A stretch of 13,426 bases of DNA from NCBI GenBank assembly GCA_013619035.1, contig JABXKX010000038.1:1-13426 (forward strand), read 5' to 3'. The number at the start of each line of letters is the position of its first letter. The stretch's first letter is position 1. The notes below the pieces were generated by a model. That model ran no database searches and was not told where the DNA came from. It worked only from the letters and a program-made list of their open reading frames with translations. Below, piece after piece: positions 7,175-13,426 of this stretch. The translations under genes were made by a program, and so were the position numbers. The stretch comes from Peptostreptococcaceae bacterium (GTDB taxonomy: Bacteria > Bacillota_A > Clostridia > Peptostreptococcales > Acidaminobacteraceae).

Positions 7175-8173
7175 ATGATGAAAAAGACATATACGAAATA
7201 TATATTAATTGGACTAGCCTTTATCATAGCACCATTTTTACAAAAGCTTGGTTTGATATCTAGTTCTTCCATTATAGTGTTAGGTACTGTGATGTTTTAC
7301 AGTATTGTTAGTATTGGTTTAAATGTTTTATTAGGTTATTCAGGTTTGATTTCTTTAGGAACTGCAGGTTTTATGGGCATGGGTGCTTATATTTCTGCTT
7401 ATCTGACACAAGACTTAGGTTTGCCTTTTATCTTGTCATTGATTATATCAATAACTATCCCTTTGTTTATTGGTTTAATCATTGGCTTGATATCTCTTAG
7501 AATAGAAGGTTATTATTTAGCCATTGCAACATTAGGTGTTGCTGAGATATTTAGACAAGTATTTGTAGAGTTAGATTTCTTCACAGGTGGTTTTTCAGGT
7601 AAGAATGCTGGTTATCCAGATTTAGGTGTAGTTACACTCGATAGAATGTGGACATATATCTTAATTGCAGTGTCTTTGATAGCAATAATGATTATAACAC
7701 ACAATATAGTTTACTCAAGATCAGGCAGAGCGCTACTGACAATGAGAGGTTCCGAAGCAGCAGCTCAGGCAATGGGCATTAACTTATTAAAATACAGATT
7801 AATGGCATTTGGTATTGCCACACTTTATGCAGCTCTTGGTGGTGTTTTGTATGTACATTTCATTAGATTTGCATATCCATCAGGATGGAACGTTAATCTA
7901 TCACTTCAAATACTAGCGGTGATTGTTATCGGAGGTATGAGAACAATTACAGGTCCTGTCTTAGGGGCAATCGTTGTATTTGGCGTGCCGGAGTTGATTT
8001 TAAAACAGTTGCCGATTATCGGTAATATCGATGGACTAGCTTATATTTTTACAGGTGTTTTAATCATTGTGGTTATTTTATTCTATCCAAATGGTTTGAT
8101 TTATGTAGGCAATGATATTAAGAAATTATTTAAAAGGAGACATCATGATAAAGAAACCGTGTCTGACCATTAA
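7175..8173 (+). CDS. livM: Branched-chain amino acid-type ABC transporter permease (LivM family)
   Basis: This 332-residue protein is the second permease of the importer. The start is uncertain: GTG 7169, GTG 7172, ATG 7175 and ATG 7178 are consecutive in-frame candidates and none has a good Shine-Dalgarno; ATG 7175 is chosen arbitrarily between the two ATGs. Translation is probably coupled to the LivH stop (TAG 7167-7169). The sequence shows multiple membrane helices, the LivM hallmark GLNVLLGYSGLISLGTAGF, and the coupling loop GSEAAAQAMGINLLKYR through which it would contact an ATPase. It ends in FYPNGLIYVG and a basic tail. The last 29 nt overlap the next gene. Confidence 0.9.
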   Translation: MMKKTYTKYILIGLAFIIAPFLQKLGLISSSSIIVLGTVMFYSIVSIGLNVLLGYSGLISLGTAGFMGMGAYISAYLTQDLGLPFILSLIISITIPLFIGLIIGLISLRIEGYYLAIATLGVAEIFRQVFVELDFFTGGFSGKNAGYPDLGVVTLDRMWTYILIAVSLIAIMIITHNIVYSRSGRALLTMRGSEAAAQAMGINLLKYRLMAFGIATLYAALGGVLYVHFIRFAYPSGWNVNLSLQILAVIVIGGMRTITGPVLGAIVVFGVPELILKQLPIIGNIDGLAYIFTGVLIIVVILFYPNGLIYVGNDIKKLFKRRHHDKETVSDH

Positions 8174-8963
8174 CGACCTCACCATATCTTTTGGTGGTAT
8201 CAAAGCTGTAGATCATTTGAATTTTCATATTCTTGAAGGTGAAATATATGGCTTGATAGGTCCTAATGGGGCTGGTAAAACAACTGTTTTTAACTGTATT
8301 ACACAGTTTTACAAACCCGATACGGGTTCGGTGATGTTTGCGAATAGAAACAATGATTTATTGAATCTGGTTACTATGAAAACACATCAAATTATTTCAC
8401 TTGGACTTGTAAGAACATTTCAAAATGTAGAACTTATCCATGAGCTGTCTATCCTAGATAACCTTTTGGTCGGAGCACATGTAGATTTTACATCTACAGT
8501 CTTACAACATGCACTGCGTACAAAAAAGGCTAGAGAGGAAGAGAGACTTTTATTGGAACGCGGAAAAGACATTTTGAAATTCTTAGGCCTTGATGATAAA
8601 ATGCACGATCTGATCGGTGGACAACCTTATGGTATTTTAAAGAAAGTTGAGTTAGGGAGAACTTTAATGAGTCATCCTAAATTGATTATCCTTGATGAAC
8701 CAGCTGCAGGTTTAAACGATACAGAAACCCTTGATTTGGTAAGACTCTTAAAAGAGATTCGATCGAATTACAACTGCACGATATTACTAGTTGAGCATGA
8801 TATGAGATTGGTAATGGATGTATGCGATAGAATATGTGCCATATCATTTGGTAGAAAAATTGGTGAAGGAACACCACTTGAAATTCAAAGTAACAAAGAT
8901 GTTCAAGAGGCATATTTAGGAAAGGTGGATGATGAGGATGAAACATGCGCTGACATTAGATAA
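8145..8963 (+). CDS. livG: ABC transporter ATP-binding protein (LivG family)
   Basis: This 272-residue cytoplasmic ATPase powers the Liv-type importer. ATG 8145 follows AAGGAG (8134-8139) by 5 nt; the in-frame ATG at 8112 lies upstream of that site. Walker A is GPNGAGKTT (39-47), the Q-loop Gln is in RTFQNVEL, Walker B and the following Glu are in LIILDEPAAGL, and the switch His is in VEHDM. The signature segment reads QPYGILKKVELGR, a weak form of LSGGQ; LivG proteins generally have a divergent signature of the type xxYGxQRRxEIARAL, but the Gln is here replaced by Leu. Its partner LivF keeps a canonical LSGGE. It overlaps livM by 29 nt and livF by about 26 nt. Confidence 0.92.
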   Translation: MIKKPCLTINDLTISFGGIKAVDHLNFHILEGEIYGLIGPNGAGKTTVFNCITQFYKPDTGSVMFANRNNDLLNLVTMKTHQIISLGLVRTFQNVELIHELSILDNLLVGAHVDFTSTVLQHALRTKKAREEERLLLERGKDILKFLGLDDKMHDLIGGQPYGILKKVELGRTLMSHPKLIILDEPAAGLNDTETLDLVRLLKEIRSNYNCTILLVEHDMRLVMDVCDRICAISFGRKIGEGTPLEIQSNKDVQEAYLGKVDDEDETCADIR

Positions 8964-9666
8964 TCTACATGTATCCTATGGTAATATCAAAGCTTTAAAA
9001 GGCATTGATATCAAAATACCAGAGGGTAAAATAGTAGCACTTCTGGGAGCTAATGGTGCTGGTAAAACCACAACTTTAAAATCTATCTCAGGTCTGGTAG
9101 AAGTTGCTTATGGTAATATTTCATTATCAGTAAGTGATTCGATTGAGAACATAACCAATCTGGTGCCTAATAAGATTACTCAAAAAGGTATTGTTCAATC
9201 ACCTGAAGGTCGACAAGTATTTCCTGAATTAACTGTTGAGGAGAATTTGAAGATTGGTGCCTTTACAGTGAAACACAAACATGAGATTAAAAAGAATTAT
9301 GAAAGTGTTTACAATTATTTTCCAGTTCTTAAGGAAAGGAAAAAACAAATTGCTGGCACACTCAGTGGTGGAGAACAACAGATGTTAGCAATAGCCAGAG
9401 CTTTAATGGCAAGTCCTAAAATTCTTCTTTTAGATGAACCGTCACTAGGACTTGCTCCACTGATTGTAAAAGATATCTTTAAGATTATTAAAGAAATCAA
9501 TGCACAAGGTACCACAGTATTAATTGTTGAACAAAACGCTTTGCAGACACTTAAGATAGCTGATTATGGTTATGTTTTGGAAGTTGGTGAAGTGAGTATT
9601 GAAGGTCCAGCAAGTGAACTTATACAGGACAAAAAATTAATAGATGCCTACTTAGGTGGTCATTAA
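8938..9666 (+). CDS. livF: ABC transporter ATP-binding protein (LivF family)
   Basis: This protein of about 242 residues is the second ATPase of the importer. ATGs at 8929, 8932 and 8938 are all in frame; 8938 is preferred because AAAGGTGG (8921-8928) is then about 9 nt upstream, but the others are possible. Walker A GANGAGKTT (37-45), Q-loop in IVQSPEGR, signature LSGGEQQMLAIARAL (from 142) and Walker B ILLLDEPSLGLAP are intact. The switch residue is Gln in VEQNA, which is normal for LivF. The stretch SPEGRQVFPELTVEENL is diagnostic of the family. The gene overlaps livG and ends 12 nt before the binding-protein gene. Confidence 0.92.
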   Translation: MKHALTLDNLHVSYGNIKALKGIDIKIPEGKIVALLGANGAGKTTTLKSISGLVEVAYGNISLSVSDSIENITNLVPNKITQKGIVQSPEGRQVFPELTVEENLKIGAFTVKHKHEIKKNYESVYNYFPVLKERKKQIAGTLSGGEQQMLAIARALMASPKILLLDEPSLGLAPLIVKDIFKIIKEINAQGTTVLIVEQNALQTLKIADYGYVLEVGEVSIEGPASELIQDKKLIDAYLGGH

Positions 9667-9678
9667 GTGGAGGGGAAC

Positions 9679-10887
9679 ATGAAAAGAAAAAATTATTCTA
9701 TCATTAGTTTATTATTAATATTATCTCTTACTTTAGTTGGTTGTGGCGGTGGAGCCGAATCTGCACAAGGTGTTACAGATACAACGGTTAAAGTAGGTAA
9801 CTCAATTGCAACATCAGGTCCATTAGCACCAGTAGGTGTGCCGTTTAAAGCGGGTATCGAAGCTTATTTCAAAATGATCAATGATGGTGGTGGTGTTCAT
9901 GGTAGAACCATTGAATACGTTCATCAAGATGATGAATTTAATCCTGAAAAAGGTAAAGCAGCAGTCGATAAAATGATCAATGACGAAAAAATATTCGCAT
10001 TTGTTGGTCACTTTGGTACACCTATTGTTGGTGCAACTTTAAATGATATTAAAGAAGCTGGTATTCCAGCGGTATACTTTGCAACTGGAACAGGTCTTCT
10101 TTACAATGAGAATGCAGAAGGTGCTGATAGAGTAGCTTATCCTGTACAACCAGTTTATCCGATGGAAGGTAGAATCTTATCAGCTTGGTCTATGGGTGAA
10201 TTTAGCGCTAAAACAATTGGTGTTGTTTATACAAATGACGATGCTGGAAAAGATTTATTATCAGGTATTGAGGCACAAGCTGGTAGTGATGCAACAGTTA
10301 TTGCACAGCAAGTACCACCAAATTCAGAGGATGTTTCAGCAGCAATTACTAAGTTAAAAGATAGTAATGTGGATGTTGTAATTATTGCAGCTATCCAAGG
10401 TACATTCCCTCAAATAGCTAAAGAAATGGCAAAACAAGGATTACATATACCAACACTTACAACCTATGTAAATGCGGATCAAAGAATGACTCAATTAGTA
10501 GCAGAAGATGTTAATGGTCAATTTGATATCTATGCAAACGCATGGGTAGATATGACTAAACCTGCTATTGAAGATTACAGAACATGGATTGCAAAAGTAT
10601 CTAATGAAGATTTATCAAACAATGCTTATGCAATGACAGGATGGATCGCAGCTCATTTCTTCGTAGAAGGTTTAAAACGTGTAGATGGCGATTTAACTTG
10701 GGAATCTTATATGGAAGCTATGGAATCAGCACCAATTTCTAATCCGTTTGGTGGATCAATTGACTTCTCTAACGGTCAAAGACTTGGTACACAAGAAATG
10801 GCATTATTGAAGATGAATCCAGAACAACCAGCAGGATGGGAAGGTTTCATAGGCTTCAAAGGTATCGATGATATAATAGGTAAGTAA
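9679..10887 (+). CDS. Lipoprotein substrate-binding protein of the Liv-type importer
   Basis: This 402-residue protein captures the substrate outside the cell and delivers it to LivH/LivM. ATG 9679 is chosen because GGAGGGG (9669-9675) precedes it; the in-frame GTG at 9667 overlaps that site. The N-terminus is a lipoprotein signal (MKRKNYSIISLLLILSLTLV) with lipobox L-V-G-C, so Cys22 should be lipidated and anchor the protein in the membrane. The mature part is a type I periplasmic-binding fold (Peripla_BP_6/LivJ class): IKVG-like opening VKVGNSIATSGPLAPVG, then GIEAYFKMINDGGGVHGRTIEYVHQDDEFNPEKG, which is typical of the family. The ligand cannot be read from sequence; the class binds amino acids, amides and various carboxylates. 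The operon context favours a carboxylate. A strong terminator hairpin follows. Confidence 0.92.
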   Translation: MKRKNYSIISLLLILSLTLVGCGGGAESAQGVTDTTVKVGNSIATSGPLAPVGVPFKAGIEAYFKMINDGGGVHGRTIEYVHQDDEFNPEKGKAAVDKMINDEKIFAFVGHFGTPIVGATLNDIKEAGIPAVYFATGTGLLYNENAEGADRVAYPVQPVYPMEGRILSAWSMGEFSAKTIGVVYTNDDAGKDLLSGIEAQAGSDATVIAQQVPPNSEDVSAAITKLKDSNVDVVIIAAIQGTFPQIAKEMAKQGLHIPTLTTYVNADQRMTQLVAEDVNGQFDIYANAWVDMTKPAIEDYRTWIAKVSNEDLSNNAYAMTGWIAAHFFVEGLKRVDGDLTWESYMEAMESAPISNPFGGSIDFSNGQRLGTQEMALLKMNPEQPAGWEGFIGFKGIDDIIGK

Positions 10888-10892
10888 GCTTT

Positions 10893-10919
10893 AGCCAAGG
10901 CTTTTGCCTTGGCTTTTTT
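10893..10919 (+). terminator. Strong intra-operon terminator hairpin after the binding-protein gene
   Basis: A perfect 9-bp GC-rich stem (AGCCAAGGC 10893-10901, GCCTTGGCT 10906-10914) with a TTTT loop is followed by six T. It starts 6 nt after the stop of the binding-protein gene and ends 13 nt before the CoA-transferase start. There is no room for a promoter in between, so downstream genes probably rely on read-through. Such hairpins often keep binding-protein mRNA abundant relative to the rest of the operon. Confidence 0.9.
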
Positions 10920-10931
10920 AAGAGGTGGAAT

Positions 10932-12239
10932 ATGAATTATAGACATAAAATTGTTTCAGTTGAACAAGCGTTAAGTAAAATCCATTCAGGTGATGTTATC
11001 GTGACTGGATTAGCGGCTTCTGAAGGAAAAATAATACTAGAACAACTTCATGCACTTTATGGAAAAGTTGAAAACATATCTGTTGTAACATGTTTGCCAA
11101 TGGCTTCTGCTCCTTATTTTCAAGATGCAGCATATAAAGATACATTCCAGATGAATGGCTGGTTCTATACGGGTCCTATGAGAAAAGGACAAGTTAATGG
11201 TAATATCTCTTTTATACCAAATCATCTTCATTTGGCTGCTGTTAAACGATTGGATTATGAAAGACCTAATGTGTATATTGGTAATGCAACACCACCAGAT
11301 AAACACGGTTTTGTTTCATTATCTCTAAGCAATGTTTATGAGAAACGTATAATTGAACAAGCTGATACGGTTATATTAGAAATCAATCCAAAACTCCCAA
11401 GAACTTTCGGAGATATGGAAGTGCATATGGATGAGATTGATTATATGGTTGAAGTGGATTATGATGTTCCAGAACTTCCTGATACAGAACCCAATGGAAA
11501 AGATAAAAAAATTGGTCAGTTCATAGCGGATTTAATCCACGATGGTGATTGTATTCAACTCGGTATTGGTGGTATTCCAAATGCTGTTGCAGCTGCACTC
11601 ATTCATAAAAAGGACCTTGGTATTCATACTGAAATGTTAACCACTGGTTTGATGAAATTGATGAAACAAGGTATTGTAACAGGAAAAAAGAAGAACATCA
11701 ATCGAGGTAAGGCAGTTTGTACATTTGCACTAGGTACAAAGGAATTATATGATTTCATTGATGACAATCCATCGATTGAGATTAGAGATGGCCATAAGGT
11801 TAATGATCCTTATGAAATAGGTTTAAATGACAATCAAGTTTCTATTAATACAACAATTGAAATTGATTTGACCGGGCAATGTGCGTCAGAATCGATTGGT
11901 ACGGTGCAATATTCAGGTACCGGTGGTCAGTCTGATACAGCGATAGGGGCTCAACGTTCTAAAAATGGACGTTCGTTTATAGCTTTATATGCCACCGCTT
12001 CTGTGAAAACTAAAACAGGTGGAAGGGAAGTCATTTCTAAAATAGTACCAACATTAAAACCTGGTGCTGGGGTTAGTTTATCAAGAAATGATGTGGATTA
12101 TGTGGTGACAGAATACGGAGTTGCATTACTTAGAGGTACTTCCATTTCAGAACGAGTTAAAAGACTGATTGATATTTCACATCCTGATTTTAGAGAAGCA
12201 TTATTAAAAGAGGCCAAAGAGTTTGGTTATATAAGGTAG
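10932..12239 (+). CDS. CoA-transferase of the acetyl-CoA hydrolase/4-hydroxybutyrate CoA-transferase family
   Basis: This 435-residue cytoplasmic enzyme moves CoA between an acyl-CoA donor and a carboxylate through a glutamyl-CoA thioester. AGAGG (10921-10925) lies 6 nt before the ATG. It has the length and motifs of AbfT/butyryl-CoA:acetate CoA-transferases: CoA-binding loop GIGGIPNAV (211-219), GKAVCTFALGTKELYDFIDDNP, and QCASESIGTVQYSGTGGQSDTAIGA. The catalytic Glu is most likely E234 in IHTEMLTTG, by analogy with E238 of Clostridium aminobutyricum 4-hydroxybutyrate CoA-transferase. In relatives this segment usually reads TExxSDG; here the Asp is Thr. The enzyme would activate the imported acid, or recycle CoA, without spending ATP. 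The specific acid is not known. It follows the binding-protein terminator and precedes the hydrolase by 6 nt. Confidence 0.87.
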   Translation: MNYRHKIVSVEQALSKIHSGDVIVTGLAASEGKIILEQLHALYGKVENISVVTCLPMASAPYFQDAAYKDTFQMNGWFYTGPMRKGQVNGNISFIPNHLHLAAVKRLDYERPNVYIGNATPPDKHGFVSLSLSNVYEKRIIEQADTVILEINPKLPRTFGDMEVHMDEIDYMVEVDYDVPELPDTEPNGKDKKIGQFIADLIHDGDCIQLGIGGIPNAVAAALIHKKDLGIHTEMLTTGLMKLMKQGIVTGKKKNINRGKAVCTFALGTKELYDFIDDNPSIEIRDGHKVNDPYEIGLNDNQVSINTTIEIDLTGQCASESIGTVQYSGTGGQSDTAIGAQRSKNGRSFIALYATASVKTKTGGREVISKIVPTLKPGAGVSLSRNDVDYVVTEYGVALLRGTSISERVKRLIDISHPDFREALLKEAKEFGYIR

Positions 12240-12245
12240 GGGGCT

Positions 12246-13022
12246 ATGTATACATATTTAGATCAATATGATATTTACTATGAGGTTTATGGTGACGGTA
12301 AACCTCTGATTATTTTAAATGGTATTATGATGAGTACAAAGTCATGGCATCAATTTATAGATAGTTTAGAAGGTTATCAAGTGATTCTATTGGATTTTAT
12401 AGATCAAGGCATGTCTTCTAAAGGATCGAATTACAAACATGAATTACAAGTAGAAGTTGTCAAAAGAGTCGTGGATACTTTAGAACTTAAAGAAGTAAAT
12501 CTAGTCGGTGTTTCTTATGGTGCTCAAATAGCACTTCAATATGCCATCTTATATGATGTGAATCAATTGATGGTTTGTAATGCAGCACTTTATACCTCAT
12601 CTTGGTTAAGTGATATTGGACAGGCATGGACTTTAGCAGCTCATAAAAATGATCCGGAACTATTTTTCCATGTGACGATTCCATATATTTATTCTCATAA
12701 TTTTTACAATCAGAATGCCAAATGGATGAATGAGCGTAAAAGTCAGTTATTAGAAGTGTTTGATGAGTTGTTTTTAAATAAAATGATAAGACTCATTGAA
12801 AGCTCTGAAGGATATGATGTCAGGAGCGCTGTTCATTCGTTGAATTGTAAAACACATGTTGTTGCAGCTGAATACGACTACTTAACACCTGCTGATGAGA
12901 CTTATCAAATTTATAAAAATATAGAAAATGCATCTTATACACACTTGGAAAACTGTGGTCATGCGTCTATGTATGAAAAATCAGAACGGTTTATAGAGAT
13001 TATTAAAAGTCACTTTGTATAG
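12246..13022 (+). CDS. Alpha/beta-hydrolase-fold enzyme
   Basis: This 258-residue cytoplasmic hydrolase has an apparently complete catalytic triad: Ser90 in the nucleophile elbow GVSYG (88-92), Asp211 in AAEYDYLTP, and His239 in NCGHASMYE. The oxyanion region reads LNGIMMS in place of the common HG. The cap region, about residues 115-185, is rich in aromatic residues and probably decides the substrate. Family members hydrolyse esters, thioesters, lactones or the C-C bond of beta-diketones; sequence alone does not separate these. The start ATG 12246 follows AGGGGG (12238-12243) by only 2 nt, with no better start nearby. No signal peptide is present. Its place 6 nt after the CoA-transferase gene suggests it acts on the same compound or frees a product from CoA or an ester. 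Confidence 0.85.
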   Translation: MYTYLDQYDIYYEVYGDGKPLIILNGIMMSTKSWHQFIDSLEGYQVILLDFIDQGMSSKGSNYKHELQVEVVKRVVDTLELKEVNLVGVSYGAQIALQYAILYDVNQLMVCNAALYTSSWLSDIGQAWTLAAHKNDPELFFHVTIPYIYSHNFYNQNAKWMNERKSQLLEVFDELFLNKMIRLIESSEGYDVRSAVHSLNCKTHVVAAEYDYLTPADETYQIYKNIENASYTHLENCGHASMYEKSERFIEIIKSHFV

Positions 13023-13037
13023 TTTTGTCTAGTGTAA

Positions 13038-13043
13038 TATAAT
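13038..13043 (+). promoter_or_regulatory. Probable -10 box of the TetR-family gene
   Basis: A perfect TATAAT lies 26 nt before the TetR start codon. The hexamer 17 nt upstream is TTGTAT (13015-13020), a weak -35 that overlaps the hydrolase stop. The regulator can therefore probably be made independently of the operon, but the promoter is weak by eye. Confidence 0.55.
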
Positions 13044-13045
13044 AG

Positions 13046-13058
13046 TATCATAATGATA
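13046..13058. promoter_or_regulatory. 13-bp palindrome at the TetR promoter, possible autoregulatory operator
   Basis: TATCAT-A-ATGATA is a perfect inverted repeat placed between the -10 box and the AAGGAG of the TetR gene, at the expected transcription start. TetR-family genes often repress themselves. It does not match the 20-bp repeat at 4523-4542, and short AT-rich palindromes arise by chance, so the call is weak. Confidence 0.35.
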
Positions 13059-13069
13059 AGGAGACTCAC

Positions 13070-13426
13070 ATGTCAAGAAAGACCGAAACAAGGAATAAAA
13101 TTATGGAAGTGGCACTGAAGCTATTTTCTGAACAGGGCTATTATGCAACACCGACAAAACTGATTGCAAAAGAGGCTGGGATTAATGAATTGACTCTATT
13201 CAGACATTTTGGGAGTAAAGAAAATCTGTTCCAAGAAACGACTGATAAGTATGTAAAAGAAATGGATATTCGTCATAATATTAAAGAGCTAATAGAACAA
13301 GACTTTGAACAGAGCATCGAAAAAATTGCTTCTGATTATCTGGAGTTTTGCTTTCAAAATAAAAAGATTTATAAAATTCAAATGAGATTAAAAGACAATG
13401 AAAAAGAATTTGTAAGGTTAAAATTA
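13070..13426 (+). CDS. TetR/AcrR-family transcriptional regulator, 3'-truncated by window edge
   Basis: The first 119 residues are visible and the frame is open at the right edge; family members are usually about 190-220 residues. AAGGAG (13058-13063) precedes the ATG by 6 nt. The N-terminus is a standard TetR DNA-binding domain: helix 1 TRNKIMEVALKLFSEQGYYAT, then the helix-turn-helix TKLIAKEAGINELTLFRHFGSKENLF. The rest, so far as visible, is the start of the helical ligand-binding and dimerisation domain. TetR proteins are usually repressors released by a small molecule, often a substrate or CoA intermediate of the pathway they control. It is the last gene in line with the transport/CoA operon and is the likely reader of the 20-bp inverted repeat at the operon promoter; this pairing is inferred from position only. 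Confidence 0.92.
   Translation, partial: MSRKTETRNKIMEVALKLFSEQGYYATPTKLIAKEAGINELTLFRHFGSKENLFQETTDKYVKEMDIRHNIKELIEQDFEQSIEKIASDYLEFCFQNKKIYKIQMRLKDNEKEFVRLKL

Noticed and set aside
8616..8660. LivG as a degenerate, inactive ATPase because of its weak signature motif
   Set aside because: Divergent signatures of the YGxQ kind are normal in LivG proteins; Walker A, Walker B, the catalytic Glu and the switch His are all intact.
10869..10877. Extended -10 (TGATATAAT) near the end of the binding-protein gene as a real promoter for the CoA-transferase gene
   Set aside because: No acceptable -35 is present, it encodes ordinary residues of the C-terminus, and any transcript would meet the terminator within about 10 nt. 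Kept only as a remark under the terminator finding.
1..13426. CRISPR arrays, insertion sequences, tRNA or rRNA genes, phage genes
   Set aside because: No regularly spaced direct repeats, transposase genes, terminal inverted repeats or RNA-gene sequences were seen on either strand.

Overview
The window is AT-rich, gene-dense and reads almost entirely on the + strand. Strong AGGAGG-type ribosome binding sites, compact operons with overlapping genes, U-tailed hairpin terminators, a lipobox lipoprotein and an ECF sigma factor followed by a tiny one-helix membrane protein all suggest a low-GC Gram-positive (Bacillota) or a walled or wall-less relative of that lineage. TGA is used as a stop (the sigma gene ends in TGA and overlaps the next gene in a sensible way), so this is not a code-4 mycoplasma. 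Genus or family cannot be read from the sequence.

Region 1 (1-1330): the 3' part of a gene for a two-domain GNAT acetyltransferase, truncated by the window edge, then a complete single-domain GNAT resembling spermine/spermidine acetyltransferases, closed by an imperfect hairpin terminator.

Region 2 (1331-4341): a three-gene unit made of an ECF-type sigma factor, an overlapping 82-residue single-pass membrane protein (probable anti-sigma factor) and a 731-residue membrane-anchored extracytoplasmic protein with an all-beta carboxypeptidase-regulatory-like segment and helical repeats. It ends in a strong terminator. A near-perfect palindrome lies just upstream of the sigma gene's ribosome binding site.

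Region 3 (4342-13426): a nine-gene operon behind a clear TTGACA-N17-TAATAT promoter. A 20-bp inverted repeat (ATGTAAGT-N4-ACTTACAT) covers the predicted transcription start. Order: FabG/PhaB-like SDR, FabH-like thiolase-superfamily enzyme, LivH and LivM permeases, LivG and LivF ATPases, a lipoprotein substrate-binding protein, a strong intra-operon terminator hairpin, a 4-hydroxybutyrate/butyryl-CoA:acetate-type CoA-transferase, and an alpha/beta hydrolase. A TetR-family regulator gene with its own promoter follows and runs off the window.

Taken together, region 3 looks like a self-contained module for import of a carboxylate-like compound, its activation to a CoA thioester by CoA transfer, beta-keto/beta-hydroxy redox chemistry, and C-C bond cleavage or condensation by the FabH-like enzyme, under TetR control. 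The substrate is unknown. A 3-hydroxy- or 3-oxo-carboxylate (or a small ester of one) fits the enzyme set best. The Asp at the end of beta-strand 2 of the SDR suggests NAD(H) use and hence an oxidative, catabolic direction. This module is the part of the window most likely to be an undescribed system.
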